Counted from the stretch's first letter, positions 15,790 through 24,916 are shown. The stretch: 64,000 nt of DNA from Halorubrum sp. BOL3-1 (GCF_004114375.1 NZ_CP034692.1:62001-126000), one strand, 5' to 3'. The notes: generated by a model not told the origin, from the letters alone. Numbers and translations: made by a program.

Positions 15790-18296
15790 CGCGACTCCTC
15801 CGTCGGTTCGAACCGGACGGCGTGGTCGTCGCCGCCCCCGAGCGACATCGACCGCTGGTCGTTGTCCAGCCACCGTCGGAGCTGGTCGTCGTAGTGATCG
15901 GAGAAGTAGTCGCCGGAGTTCCCGCCCGGCAGGACCGCGGTCGCGTCCGTCCCCGGCCGCACCACCATCCGCCAGCTCGACCCGACAGCCGACTCGACGC
16001 GGTAGTTCTTCACGGTCCCCGGCGATCCGTCGGCGGGGAGTTCCGCGTAGTTCAGGAACGCCGCCTCGCCGCCGACCGGGTGTTCCACGGCCCGGGTCGT
16101 GTTGTAGTCGCCGTACGTCTCCCACCCCGCATCGTCGACCTCCGAGAGCGCGCCGCCGAGGGCGTCGACCGCGAGGTCGGCCCGCGAGCGCTCGTCGAAC
16201 AGCGGGTCGTCGTCCGGGAGCCGCGCGAGCGTCCAGTCGCTCGGGTAGTAGGTCTCGCCGAGATCGACCTCGGCGAAGGCGGGACCGAAGGCGCGCTCGC
16301 GGAACCGCGGGAGGTAGCGGGCGAACAGCAGCGCGGGGCGGGAGTCGCGCCGCATCCGGAAGTCCCACGCGTCGAGCGCGGCGGCGGCGTCGGCGAGCGA
16401 CGGGTCGGGGTCGGCCCGGTCGCGGACCGCGGCGACCAACTCCGGGACGAACTCCGGCGCGCGTCCGTCGCGCACGTCGCCCTGGAGACCGCGGTGGAAG
16501 TCGGGGTCCGTCGGCCCCTCGCCGCCGGTCGCATCGTCGAGCCGGGTCGCGATCCGCGCGCCGCGATACGGGGTCGCGTAGGAGGTTCCGACGTAGTGGA
16601 TCGGATCGTCGATCGGGCGCTGGTTAGCCGTCGAGAGGACGTCCGGATCGATCGCGTGCGGCTTCTCCTCGAAGGGGACGAACCCGTCCCACGAGGAGTC
16701 TCCGAACGGCTCGAACCCCTCCCACTCCCCCTCGCCGGCGGAGCCGTCGAAGATGCGGTCGCCCGTGACGACCTCGCCGTCGATCCGGCGAACCGGCAGC
16801 CGACCGGTCGCGAAGTAGAGGGTCCGACCGTCCGCGTCCGCGTACACGAGGTTCTGGGTCGGCAGGTCGAAGTCGCGCGTCGCGTCGAGCAGGTCGTCTA
16901 CCCCCTCGCTGCGCCCGTACGCCTCGACGGCGGCCGTGGTACGCGTGGCGGTGTGGCCCGTCCACGCCACCCCGACCGTCTGCCCCTCGCGCTCGATGAG
17001 AGGCCCGTGGACGGTGCGGCGCACGCGGAGTTCGCGGTCGTCGCCGCCGGCGACCGGTATCGTCCGAGTCTCGTCGACCTCGAAGGGGCGCCACTCGCCG
17101 TCGTAGCGGTAGCGGTCGCCCGCGTCGTCGATCTCGTACCGGTAGCAGTCGAGGACGTCGGCGCCGAGGTTGGTGAACGACCACGCGCCGCGGTCGTTCG
17201 CGCCCGCGATGACGAACGGAACACCGGAGAACGTCGCTCCCCGGACCGACCGCTCGGGGGTGTCGACCGACTGCTCGTACCACAGCGGCGGGACCTGCAA
17301 GGAGAGATGCGGGTCGTACGCGAGAATCGGCGTCCCGCTCGCGGTGTGATCGCCCGAGACGACCCAGCTGTTCGAGCCGACGCCCGTCGGTGACTCGAAG
17401 CCGGAGAGCCAGTCGGTCAGGGCGGGGTCGACGGGGTCGACCGACGCGACCGCCGACCGGTCGTTGCCGGTTCCACTTCGCGCGGTCGAAGCCGAGCCAC
17501 CGCGCTCCGCCGTCAACGCCGAGCCGCCGCGCCCCGCGGTCGACGCCGCCCGCGACTCGTCCAGCCGCGTCTCCGTCCCGTCGAGTATCGTCGCGTCGTG
17601 GTCGTACCGCTTCGGGAACAGCGTCTCCGCGCGCCCCTCCCCGAGGCGGTCGGTCACGAGCGCGCGGCGTAGTTCACCGAAATCCCCGGTTAGCGTCCAC
17701 GAGATCTGCTTTTCCATCAGCATCGAGTCGACGGGGGTCCACGGCTCCGGCTCGTAGCCGATCAGCTCGAACTCCAGCGGGAGCGGCAGGTCCTCCCTCG
17801 CCGCGTTGACGCCGTCGGCGAACGCCTTGACGAGGGGACCGGCGCGGGTCTCGGCCACGACCTCCCAGGTCGCCTCCGCGGCGTCGACGAACCCCATCGC
17901 GACGTTGAACTCGTCGCCGTCGAGCGTCGCCCCGCCGATCACCTCGGAGAGCCGGCCGCGCATCACTCGGCGCTGGAGGTCCATCGCGAACAGCCGGTCG
18001 AACGCCTGACAGTAGCCGACCGCGAAGTACGCGGCCGGCTCTTCGTCGGCCTCGACCTGGGGGACGCCGAACTCGTCGCGGGCGACCTCGGCCGAGCCGT
18101 GCGGACTCTCGACGGTCTCCGGGAGCGAGCGGTCCGCAGCGCCCCACGCCTCGCCCGACAGCGGGGAGAACGAGTCGAGGAGGTCGGCGGCGTCGCTCGC
18201 CGCGAGCCCGGCGGTGCCGGCCGCGAGGACGCTCGCGAGGACCGCGCGGCGCGTGGTGTCTCGTGTCACCTCGTGACGGATGCCGGGGTCCCTCAT
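15786..18296 (-). CDS. Penicillin acylase family (Ntn) hydrolase, probably Tat-exported
   Basis: 836 residues from ATG 18296. The N-terminus RDTTRRAVLASVLAAGTAGL is a twin-arginine signal. The alpha-subunit start HGSAEVARDEFGVPQVEAD is canonical. GVGSNSWVVSGDHTASG (near residue 330) contains the Ser that becomes the N-terminal nucleophile of the beta subunit after self-cleavage, and PILAYDPHL follows. Length and order match the family (penicillin G acylase, acyl-homoserine-lactone acylase and related amidases). The substrate is unknown. A spacer loop (about residues 280-320) rich in Ala/Ser/Arg/Gly near the cleavage site fits an excised linker peptide. The 18296 start is divergent from cinA. 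Confidence 0.9.
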   Translation of the reverse strand: MRDPGIRHEVTRDTTRRAVLASVLAAGTAGLAASDAADLLDSFSPLSGEAWGAADRSLPETVESPHGSAEVARDEFGVPQVEADEEPAAYFAVGYCQAFDRLFAMDLQRRVMRGRLSEVIGGATLDGDEFNVAMGFVDAAEATWEVVAETRAGPLVKAFADGVNAAREDLPLPLEFELIGYEPEPWTPVDSMLMEKQISWTLTGDFGELRRALVTDRLGEGRAETLFPKRYDHDATILDGTETRLDESRAASTAGRGGSALTAERGGSASTARSGTGNDRSAVASVDPVDPALTDWLSGFESPTGVGSNSWVVSGDHTASGTPILAYDPHLSLQVPPLWYEQSVDTPERSVRGATFSGVPFVIAGANDRGAWSFTNLGADVLDCYRYEIDDAGDRYRYDGEWRPFEVDETRTIPVAGGDDRELRVRRTVHGPLIEREGQTVGVAWTGHTATRTTAAVEAYGRSEGVDDLLDATRDFDLPTQNLVYADADGRTLYFATGRLPVRRIDGEVVTGDRIFDGSAGEGEWEGFEPFGDSSWDGFVPFEEKPHAIDPDVLSTANQRPIDDPIHYVGTSYATPYRGARIATRLDDATGGEGPTDPDFHRGLQGDVRDGRAPEFVPELVAAVRDRADPDPSLADAAAALDAWDFRMRRDSRPALLFARYLPRFRERAFGPAFAEVDLGETYYPSDWTLARLPDDDPLFDERSRADLAVDALGGALSEVDDAGWETYGDYNTTRAVEHPVGGEAAFLNYAELPADGSPGTVKNYRVESAVGSSWRMVVRPGTDATAVLPGGNSGDYFSDHYDDQLRRWLDNDQRSMSLGGGDDHAVRFEPTEESR

Positions 18297-18356
18297 TATA
18301 ATTTGGATCAGAGTGGCGGCAAACGTACATCCCTCGTCCGCCCGAACGGTCGGTCG

Positions 18357-19097
18357 ATGGAGGTCGCGCTGATCACGGTCGGAGACGAACTGCTCTCGGG
18401 CGACACGGTGAACACGAACGCGAACTGGCTCGCCGGCGAGCTGAGCGAGCGCGGCGTTGCCGTGGGTCGCATCCTGTCGATCCCGGACGATAGGGCCGAG
18501 ATCGCAGCGCGGGTGCGCGAGTACGCCGCCGACTTCGACGCCGTGATCGTCACCGGCGGGATCGGCAGCACCCCCGACGACGTGACGATGGAGGCGGTCG
18601 CGGACGCGTTCGACCGCGAGATGGCTCCGACCGACCTCACGCGCGAGTCGGTCGAGCGCCGGCTGGCCGCGATCCGCGAGCGGGTCCCCGACCGCGAGTT
18701 CGATGTCGACCTGGAAGCCGAGGCGGCGGTCCCCGAGGGGAGCCGCCCGCTCGTGACCGAGGCGGGACTCGCGCCGGGCTGCGTCGTCGAGGGGGTGTAC
18801 GTCATGCCGGGAATTCCGGACGAGCTGAAGGCGACCTTCGAGACGGTGGCCGACGAGTTCGCGGGCGACCGGCGGTCGCGGTTCCTCTACACCGTCGAGC
18901 CGGAATCGAACATCGTCGCCGCCCTGGAGACGGCGATGGACCGGTTCGAGGTAGCCGTCGGCTGTTACCCCGACCGCGAGGCCGACCACAACCGCCTGAA
19001 GGTGACCGCGACCGACGACGAGGCGCTCGACGGCGCCGCGGCGTGGCTGTTAGCGAACGTCGACGCCAGCGAGACGCCGGTCTCGCGGGACTGGTGA
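18357..19097 (+). CDS. CinA-like molybdopterin-binding-domain protein
   Basis: 246 residues. The N-terminal ALITVGDELLSGDTVNTNA and FDAVIVTGGIGSTPDD are the MoaB/CinA (MoCF-like) signatures; APGCVVEGVYVMPGIPDEL continues the CinA COG1058 pattern. The C-terminal deamidase domain of bacterial CinA is absent, as usual for archaeal versions. Role unknown, possibly nucleotide or pterin metabolite repair. It closes the core-type block; composition changes shortly downstream. Confidence 0.87.
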   Translation: MEVALITVGDELLSGDTVNTNANWLAGELSERGVAVGRILSIPDDRAEIAARVREYAADFDAVIVTGGIGSTPDDVTMEAVADAFDREMAPTDLTRESVERRLAAIRERVPDREFDVDLEAEAAVPEGSRPLVTEAGLAPGCVVEGVYVMPGIPDELKATFETVADEFAGDRRSRFLYTVEPESNIVAALETAMDRFEVAVGCYPDREADHNRLKVTATDDEALDGAAAWLLANVDASETPVSRDW

Positions 19098-19166
19098 CCT
19101 CGTCTGCGCGGAAGTCGCCGCGTACGACCGCGGCCGCGTCGTCGCCACACCGCTCGCCGACCACGT

Positions 19167-19365
19167 TCAGTACCGCGAGAAGTTCTCGTCCGGGTAGACG
19201 TATCCGTCGCCGTTGACGCGCGAGATAATGAACCCGTCGGAGAGCGTCTCCGTCAGCGCGGCGACGAGCGCCGCCTGGTCGAGTCGCGCTTTTTTGCCGC
19301 TTCGTGCGCCTCGCTCACCAGCGCGTCGCAGGCTCGAATCCGCTCGTGTAGCGGGGTGTCGTCCG
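19167..19365 (-). pseudogene. 3' relic of an unidentified gene, frameshifted
   Basis: Two frames on the minus strand join across an A6 tract near 19292. The first reads DDTPLHERIRACDALVSEAH, the second AARLDQAALV-type sequence ending NGDGYVYPDENFSRY with a stop at 19167. Both look protein-coding, and loss of one base at the A-tract would explain the break. No start is visible upstream. Family not recognised. It marks the edge of the accessory region. Confidence 0.42.
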
Positions 19366-19390
19366 TGCGCCCTCACTCGGTGTCAGCGAA

Positions 19391-20014
19391 TTACACCGTC
19401 CCGCGATCGGGTGCCGGAAGTTCCTCGGCAACAGCAACGTCATGTCCGGCGGCGTACCCGTTCAGCCTGGCAGCGATCGCCGACTCGCGCAGCTCGTCGT
19501 CGCCGTATCCGGCGGCCTCAAACGCGTCCATGAACGAGGAGACCGACCGGGGCTTGTACTTCTGGTGGTAGTCTTCGGCGGGGTAGAAACGCGAGAGCCG
19601 TTCGATGCGCGTTCCGATCCCATCGGCGGTGAGTCCCCGTGTCGTGAGAAAGTCATCGAGGACTGCCCGCTGATCCTCCGTCGCAGCGAACACGATATTC
19701 TGGTACTGTGTCTTTCTGGTCTGGTGCTGTGGGTTGTGCGAGTCGAACACCTGATTCAGGAGGTCTCGGTACGGTATCGTGTCAGGGTCGAACTCGACTT
19801 GGAACACCTCCGTGTGGTCGCCTAACGCGTGATACGTCGGATCGATCTTTGTTCCGCCGGCGTAGCCGACGCGGGTGCGAACGACGCCGTCCATCGCCCC
19901 GAACTGGGCATCCGGCCCCCAGAAGCAACCGATCCCGAACGTCGCCGTGGCAGTCTCCGCGCCATCCATCGCACGACGGTCGTACTCGCGTATCTGCGTT
20001 CGTGTAAGCGTCAT
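19391..20014 (-). CDS. msrA: Peptide methionine sulfoxide reductase MsrA (copy 1)
   Basis: Reduces methionine-S-sulfoxide in proteins. 207 residues from ATG 20014 (a GTG three codons upstream is also possible). Catalytic motif GIGCFWGPDAQFGAMDGV has the single nucleophilic Cys within GCFWG. GYAGGTKIDPTYHALGDHTE and the HNPQHQTRKTQYQ segment are also typical. 82-90% similar by eye to the second copy at 32750, including about 135 bp of upstream DNA. It is the first gene of the lower-GC accessory region. Confidence 0.92.
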   Translation of the reverse strand: MTLTRTQIREYDRRAMDGAETATATFGIGCFWGPDAQFGAMDGVVRTRVGYAGGTKIDPTYHALGDHTEVFQVEFDPDTIPYRDLLNQVFDSHNPQHQTRKTQYQNIVFAATEDQRAVLDDFLTTRGLTADGIGTRIERLSRFYPAEDYHQKYKPRSVSSFMDAFEAAGYGDDELRESAIAARLNGYAAGHDVAVAEELPAPDRGTV

Positions 20015-20150
20015 TGGGGTCACCAGCCTGGAGAGTCGCCGAAGCGCGGGTCGTGGATCTCACCGCATCCACCACCAGTCAGGCTCGCAGCCGTATATAC
20101 TGCGTGTCGACATCCGTGCGCAGTCTCCGGCGGAAAGACACTCTCGGGGG
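19391..20150. repeat. msrA-containing duplicated segment, copy A
   Basis: About 760 bp, comprising msrA and about 135 bp of upstream non-coding DNA, recurs at 32750-33508 in the same orientation. Similarity stops near GGAAAGACA at the outer end of both copies. Confidence 0.8.
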
Positions 20151-20359
20151 ACGACACGCGCGCAAACCACCAAGGCTGCGTGTTAGAGAGACGTTTGCCG
20201 CACAAACTCGGAACACAGAGACCGAGATCGAAGCGACAGGCGACCCTCAAGTCGATCTGTCCACCTGACTCACTCGAACCCAATTCGACCGACAGCTGAC
20301 GCGGCCGCGGCAGCCCCCTCGACATAATAGGCGTTCGGTGCGGCGCTCCTCGGACTCGT

Positions 20360-20828
20360 ATGCCGATAGCTACTGGTGATTCCGTGACCCATGAGTACAC
20401 GGGACGACTCGACAATGAAATGCGTTCGATACCTCCCGGGAATCCGTCGCCGAGGAGACGGGTCTCGCCGAGGCCCGGCCCGATCGAGAGTACGCGCCGC
20501 TGACGGTCGAGACCGGTGACGAACGGGTCATCGAAGGGATAGAAGAGGTACTGATCGGCCTCGAGGATGGGGAGACAGACACGCTGACGATCCCGCCTGA
20601 GAATGCCTACAGCGAGCCCAGCGACGACCGATCCAGGAGTTCGAGACTGAGGAGTTCAAAGAGATGCTCGGCGGGTAGACGCCCCAAGAAGGTGCCTATC
20701 TCAAGGCCCAAAACGGCAGCCAAGGCGAAATCGTCCACGTCGACGAGGAGGTCGTCCGAGTGGAGTTCAACCCGCGCCTCGCCGGCGAAACGCTGACCTT
20801 CGACATCAAAATTGTCGACGTCAACTGA
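20360..20828 (+). pseudogene. FKBP-type peptidyl-prolyl isomerase pseudogene (SlyD-like)
   Basis: Peptide pieces of a haloarchaeal FKBP follow one another in different frames. MPIATGDSVTHEYTGRLD starts at 20360. FDTSRESVAEETGLAE and VIEGIEEVLIGLEDGE follow after a frameshift near 20420. IQEFETEEFKEMLGG follows after a second shift near 20630. An in-frame TAG stands at about 20675, then the insert-in-flap end VVRVEFNPRLAGETLTFDI, closing at TGA 20826-20828. At least three lesions make it non-functional. Confidence 0.8.
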
Positions 20829-20934
20829 GATCGAACGCCGGCGGTGTCAGCGATCGGTGGTTTCGGCAGGGTCGGGAACTCGGTTCATCCTGTAATTTAC
20901 CGGCGTGGCCCCCAATTGAGAGTATAGCCCGAGT

Positions 20935-21369
20935 ATGGACAACCGAGACCCTCTCCAATCACTGTCAAATTCTCCCGGCAGGAGTCAGTTCATTCGGTGT
21001 ACCGCTTGTGAGTCTGCCCTCCGGTCACCGGGAAGAGAAAGCGTCTCGTTCCTGCTGCTCGACCAATTAACGATTCCACTCGTCGGGTGTGACAACCACC
21101 TCGAAGAGTTCTGTTCTCTCTGCGGGCTTGCGACCGAAGGTCGCGCCGAACTGCTCAACCACCGCCCGGCCGGCGGGATTAACTGTCCGAGTTGTCGTCA
21201 CGCACCGCACAAGCCACAACAACCGGTCATCCCAGTCGGGAACGGGGGGCTGGCGGTACTCGCATGCGCAACCCATCAGTCCGACATCCTCTCTCGGTTC
21301 CGCACGGGCCTACAGGTACGACAGCATCTCACTTCCTCAGTTGACGGGGTCTCCACTGACCGATACTAG
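20935..21369 (+). CDS. Cysteine-rich hypothetical protein
   Basis: 144 residues containing CTAC, CSLC and CPSC knuckles plus His residues (CRHAPHKP, CATH), suggesting one or two zinc sites. No family recognised. It lies in the low-GC stretch between the FKBP pseudogene and the regulator/TIR-like pair, and its C-terminal part is Ser/Thr-rich. Confidence 0.5.
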   Translation: MDNRDPLQSLSNSPGRSQFIRCTACESALRSPGRESVSFLLLDQLTIPLVGCDNHLEEFCSLCGLATEGRAELLNHRPAGGINCPSCRHAPHKPQQPVIPVGNGGLAVLACATHQSDILSRFRTGLQVRQHLTSSVDGVSTDRY

Positions 21370-21409
21370 ATCAGAAAATTCTCTTGTTGAGAAGTTTAAC
21401 AGCGCCAAA

Positions 21410-21950
21410 TCAATCTAACTGGTCGAGTTCTCCCCGACGTTCTTGATGTATGATGCCACCGGCGAACAGCCGAAGTTTCGAAATGAGTTCTGACTCGGTC
21501 TCATATGTTTCTACCCGTAGGTCCCATCGCACCTGTACAGATCGTATCATCGCACTCGTGACATCGTCCTGATGAACGAAAATGAGCCGGTCACTGTGTG
21601 TTTCCGAAAGCGATTCAAGAATACTTCCGGCTTCTTCTCCGACACCGAAATTATGCCCGAGAAACGGCAAGATGAACGCAGTCGCATTGCTACACTGCGT
21701 GTATTTGATGCTCTGAGTCGCTGCGTCCACGTCATCAGTGTCTACGTCAACGTCAAGAGCGAGAAACGCGTTCGCTCCGGGTCTGATACGAAGCTCTGCT
21801 TGTACCCGTCGCAAGAGTGCCTGCGCCGCGTCGGTCTCTTTTTTTTTGAAACAATTGCCGGAGCGGCTCTGGGAGGTCCTCCACATCAATTTCCTGGCGC
21901 TCCTTCTCGCTGAGAATGTAGTTGAGGTTGAACGATTTGTATGTGCCCAT
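21410..21950 (-). pseudogene. TIR / deoxyribosyltransferase-like protein, frameshifted at A9 tract
   Basis: From ATG 21950 the frame gives MGTYKSFNLNYILSEKERQE up to LRQLFQKK. At a run of nine A (T9 on the plus strand, 21839-21847) one extra base separates it from the frame ending at 21410. Removing one base gives a continuous 179-residue protein. FILPFLGHNFGVGEEAGSIL (about residues 93-112) and RLIFVHQDD resemble the catalytic-Glu region of TIR / nucleoside deoxyribosyltransferase-like proteins, as in haloarchaeal DUF7509 (tentative). It is divergent from the HTH gene with 22 bp between starts. The lesion could be a real mutation, slippage-controlled expression or a sequencing error. Confidence 0.6.
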
Positions 21951-21972
21951 CAAGTAGAAGAGGTATCTTGCG

Positions 21973-22284
21973 ATGTACGCTGCCGTCGGGCGTCGTACCA
22001 GATACGAGATCCTCTACCGACTCGTTCACAGCGGAGACATGAGTCCCAAAGAACTAGACGACGCAATCGAGATCGATGACAGTACCCTCCACTACCACCT
22101 CAACAAGCTCGTTGATGCGAGTCTCGTCGAAAAACGTCAACATACGGAACGGGGCCAAGATGGCTTGTACGCGTACTACCGAGCGACCGTGTTCGGAGAG
22201 GTGACGCTCACAAACGGCGTCGACGAACTGATCCGCGGCGAGAAAGAGTTCGAGGCAATGTACAACAGTTCGACCGACCACTAG
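21973..22284 (+). CDS. Winged-helix (ArsR-like) transcriptional regulator
   Basis: 103 residues: AAVGRRTRYEILYRLVHSGD, then MSPKELDDAIEIDDSTLHYHLNKLVDASLVEK is a textbook wHTH with the recognition helix STLHYHLNKL, followed by a basic wing. Only 22 bp separates its ATG from that of the TIR-like gene on the other strand, so both promoters overlap and the regulator may control both. A 7-bp inverted repeat (CTGTCGA/TCGACAG, 22324-22342) lies downstream. Confidence 0.78.
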   Translation: MYAAVGRRTRYEILYRLVHSGDMSPKELDDAIEIDDSTLHYHLNKLVDASLVEKRQHTERGQDGLYAYYRATVFGEVTLTNGVDELIRGEKEFEAMYNSSTDH

Positions 22285-22742
22285 CGAGGAACCGTTTCTC
22301 AGAGGGGACGGCAAACATGGGTACTGTCGAAATACTCGACAGAAGAGACATACGCTCCCGCTGTATTCTGTATAGAGTGTCCCTCACCGGCCGAAGATTT
22401 CACTAGAGTCAAGAAATCGGACCCCCCACTACTGCTATGACGATTAGCGGTGGACGACAATTAGTTCGTTCAGACTATGTTACGACGTAGCTACTTCTCC
22501 TGTCTGCTCCACGGATAGTACCGACGTGTACAGGGGTCTCTCAGGATAGTACGCCGATCACCTGTACTGAGCGATTGGGGTGTAACACTATCAATTACTG
22601 AGTATTTCATCAAAGCCAAATTTTAGTGAAGCACAGCCTGCGGGCGGGAATTGCGTTGATTCTACTGGGATAGATTAGAATGATCTCTTGGCGGGCGGGT
22701 ATTACATACGACTACGCAGAAGTGGTGAGGGAGAATCCTGAT
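22285..22742. other. Gene-free AT-rich spacer
   Basis: 458 bp with no convincing gene. It holds the inverted repeat CTGTCGA-N5-TCGACAG (22324-22342), possibly a terminator or operator for the preceding regulator, and two GGCGGGCGGG-like G-rich patches near 22650 and 22695. Confidence 0.5.
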
Positions 22743-22816
22743 GGGCTGGCCAAGATTTGAACTTGGGGCCTGCTCCGTGTGAAGGAGCCGTCATAACCGG
22801 ACTAGACCACCAGCCC
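22743..22816 (-). tRNA. tRNA-Val (anticodon CAC)
   Basis: Reads on the minus strand as a complete 74-nt cloverleaf. The acceptor GGGCTGG pairs with CCAGCCC, and the anticodon stem GCTCC/GGAGC encloses loop TTCACAC, so positions 34-36 are CAC (Val, GTG codons). The T arm is CCAAG-TTCAAAT-CTTGG. CCA is not encoded and there is no intron. An integrase gene lies 330 bp to the right, so the tRNA is a plausible attachment site. No second copy of the tRNA 3' end was noticed in the window. Confidence 0.94.
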
Positions 22817-23148
22817 TTCAACAGACCATTGCTTGTACCGATAGTTAAATGGATTGGATTGGGCGTGGGTCAGTTGGTTCGTCGTTAGAATTATTTGTGC
22901 TTCAAACGAGTCGAACGAGGTACCCGGGGCTCGAAACAGTATCGTTCATTATTTGTACGAATACGAACATAAACGTCTCTCCGAAAACCAGAGATAAGTA
23001 GTTATAATCCATCAATACGGTCGAAAGTGCCACTTCAAGTTCGTGAAAGGTGCGTGTCAAAAGGGGCGGATACTCCGCGTACTACGCGGCTTCCCTTCTC
23101 TCCCGGTTTCGCGCGAGAGACGTCTTCTAACGGGGGTCTGTGACAACG
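22817..23148. other. Spacer between tRNA-Val and integrase
   Basis: 332 bp, AT-rich in the centre, with a TTATAATCC box near 23000 and several GAACGA/TCGTTC motifs that might be recombinase arm sites (inference). No gene seen. Confidence 0.45.
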
Positions 23149-24141
23149 ATGACTACGGACAAAGACGATCTCGAACCCATCGAACCGGAGACAGCGCAGG
23201 GGCTGTTCTTGGATCACAAGGCGACCGACTGTACCGACTCGACCGTTCAGAACCATCGGTACCGTCTGAACCCGTTCGTTCGGTGGTGCGGTGAGAACGG
23301 AATAGACAACCTCAACGAGCTCTCTGGCCGGGACATACAGCGCTACCGGCTCTGGCGGAAGGAGGACGGCGACCTGAATAAACTCACGCTCCGCATGTAT
23401 ATGTCCACGCTCCGCGTACTCCTGAAGTGGGCGGGGTCGATCGAGGCGGTGCCGCAGAACCTGTACGACAAGGTGATGGTCCCGCGCGTCCGCCCGGAAG
23501 AGCGGAAGCGCGACGAGATGCTCGACGCCGAGGACGCACAGGAGATCAACTACTTGTCGAAGTACGAGCACGCGTCGAGGGAGCACGCGGTGATGGCGCT
23601 GCTCTGGCAGACGGGGACCCGCGTCGGGGCCGCGCACTCGCTCGACGTGGGCGACATCTTCATCGACGAAAACTACGTTCAGCTGATCCACCGACCGGAC
23701 CAGGGGACGACCCTGAAGAACGCCAAGAGCGGCCAGCGACCCGTCGCGCTCACGCCCGCCGTCGCTGAAGTGCTCGCAGATTACATCGGAACCCATCGGA
23801 AGGACGTGACCGACGAGCACGGCCGCGACCCGCTGTTCACGACCGCGCACGGCCGGATACACGGGAACACGATTCGCCGGCTCACGTACCGGGTGACGGC
23901 CCCGTGCTACCGGAGAGCCGACTGCCCGGACTGCGCCGCCGACGAGGAGAAGTGCCCCGAAGCTGTCAGCCCCCATGCGATTCGTCGGGGGAGCATCACG
24001 CACTTCCTCACCAGCGACGTGCCCGTCGACGTAGTCAGTGACCGGATGAACGTGAGCCGGAAAGTCCTCGACGAGCACTACGACAAGCGGTCCGAGGAGG
24101 TGGAGATGGAGCAGCGCCGCGGCTACCTCGACAACATCTGA
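23149..24141 (+). CDS. Tyrosine recombinase / integrase
   Basis: 330 residues from ATG 23149 (GTG three codons upstream is possible). The N-terminal SAM-like core-binding domain is DSTVQNHRYRLNPFVRWC; the catalytic domain contains Arg-I in WQTGTRVGAAHSLD. Box II is SPHAIRRGS (H-x-x-R) and the nucleophile Tyr is in LDEHYDKRSEE. A four-Cys insert (CYRRADCPDCAADEEKC) just before box II probably binds zinc, as in other haloarchaeal integrases. It likely drives the mobile region next to tRNA-Val. Confidence 0.92.
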   Translation: MTTDKDDLEPIEPETAQGLFLDHKATDCTDSTVQNHRYRLNPFVRWCGENGIDNLNELSGRDIQRYRLWRKEDGDLNKLTLRMYMSTLRVLLKWAGSIEAVPQNLYDKVMVPRVRPEERKRDEMLDAEDAQEINYLSKYEHASREHAVMALLWQTGTRVGAAHSLDVGDIFIDENYVQLIHRPDQGTTLKNAKSGQRPVALTPAVAEVLADYIGTHRKDVTDEHGRDPLFTTAHGRIHGNTIRRLTYRVTAPCYRRADCPDCAADEEKCPEAVSPHAIRRGSITHFLTSDVPVDVVSDRMNVSRKVLDEHYDKRSEEVEMEQRRGYLDNI

Positions 24142-24201
24142 CGGCCGGGCCGGCCGCGGTCGCGCTCGTATTTTTCAACGAAGACGCCGCGAGAGTCCCT
24201 C

Positions 24202-24834
24202 GTGTTCGACCCGCAGCACGCCTTCGTGGACCCGCTGCTCGCTTGGTACGAGCGGAACGGCCGTCACGACCTGCCGTGGCGAGAGCCGGAGCGGACGCCG
24301 TTCGAGCTACTGCTCGCGGAGATACTGTTACAGCGGACGACCGCCTCGGCGGTCTCGGGGGCGTACCGGCCGTTCGCGGCCCGGTATCCCGCGCCGGAAA
24401 CCGTCGCGGTCGCAACGACCGACGAGATCAGAACCTACGTCGCGCCGCTCGGGCTCGTGAAACGCGCGGCGTACGTACGACGATGCGCACAGCAGATCCT
24501 CGCGCGACATTCGGGCGACGTACCCCGCGAGTACTCCGAGCTGATGGAGCTTCACGGGGTCGGTGAGTACACGGCGCGGTCGGTCCTGATACACGTTCGA
24601 GGGCTCGGTATCGCGGCCGTCGACACGAACGTTCGCCGACTGCTGTCCCGGTTCTTCGACGTGAACCCCGACCGGAGCCGGATCGCCGTCATCGCTGACG
24701 CGCTGGCTCCTTCGACCGGGAGCGACGATTTCCAACACGCGATGCTCGACTTCGCGGCCGAAGTCTGTACCGCCGGTTCACCCGGATGTCCCTCCTGTCC
24801 GCTTCGAGAGCCCTGTGCGAGTTCTGAAGGCTAA
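24202..24834 (+). CDS. MutY/Mig-like HhH-GPD DNA glycosylase with Fe-S cluster
   Basis: Base-excision glycosylase of the endonuclease III/MutY/Mig branch. 210 residues from GTG 24202, beginning MFDPQHAFVDPLLAWYERNG and HDLPWRE as in MutY. The HhH is ELHGVGEYTARSVL, and the catalytic-Asp region is GIAAVDTNVRRLLSRF. C-terminal cysteines C-x6-C-x2-C-x5-C (EVCTAGSPGCPSCPLREPC) bind [4Fe-4S]. MutY's C-terminal 8-oxoG domain is absent, so it is closer to the T/G-mismatch (Mig) or short MutY-like group. It sits between two integrases. A relic of a close homologue lies at 49477. Confidence 0.86.
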   Translation: MFDPQHAFVDPLLAWYERNGRHDLPWREPERTPFELLLAEILLQRTTASAVSGAYRPFAARYPAPETVAVATTDEIRTYVAPLGLVKRAAYVRRCAQQILARHSGDVPREYSELMELHGVGEYTARSVLIHVRGLGIAAVDTNVRRLLSRFFDVNPDRSRIAVIADALAPSTGSDDFQHAMLDFAAEVCTAGSPGCPSCPLREPCASSEG

Positions 24835-24916
24835 TCCACAATCGAAACGACAGCTCGAGACCTCTCCGCTCCGCGATGACCGTGCCCCTCTCGCGTGAGG
24901 AGGACTCGTCACCCGC

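Noticed and set aside
16368-18989. Extension of the penicillin acylase to a 1067-residue protein
   Set aside because: The extra N-terminal part is the antisense of cinA. The ATG at 18296 precedes a Tat signal and is correct.
22743-22816. tRNA-Glu reading of the anticodon arm (TTC)
   Set aside because: With the 7-base loop TTCACAC the anticodon is the middle triplet CAC, giving Val.
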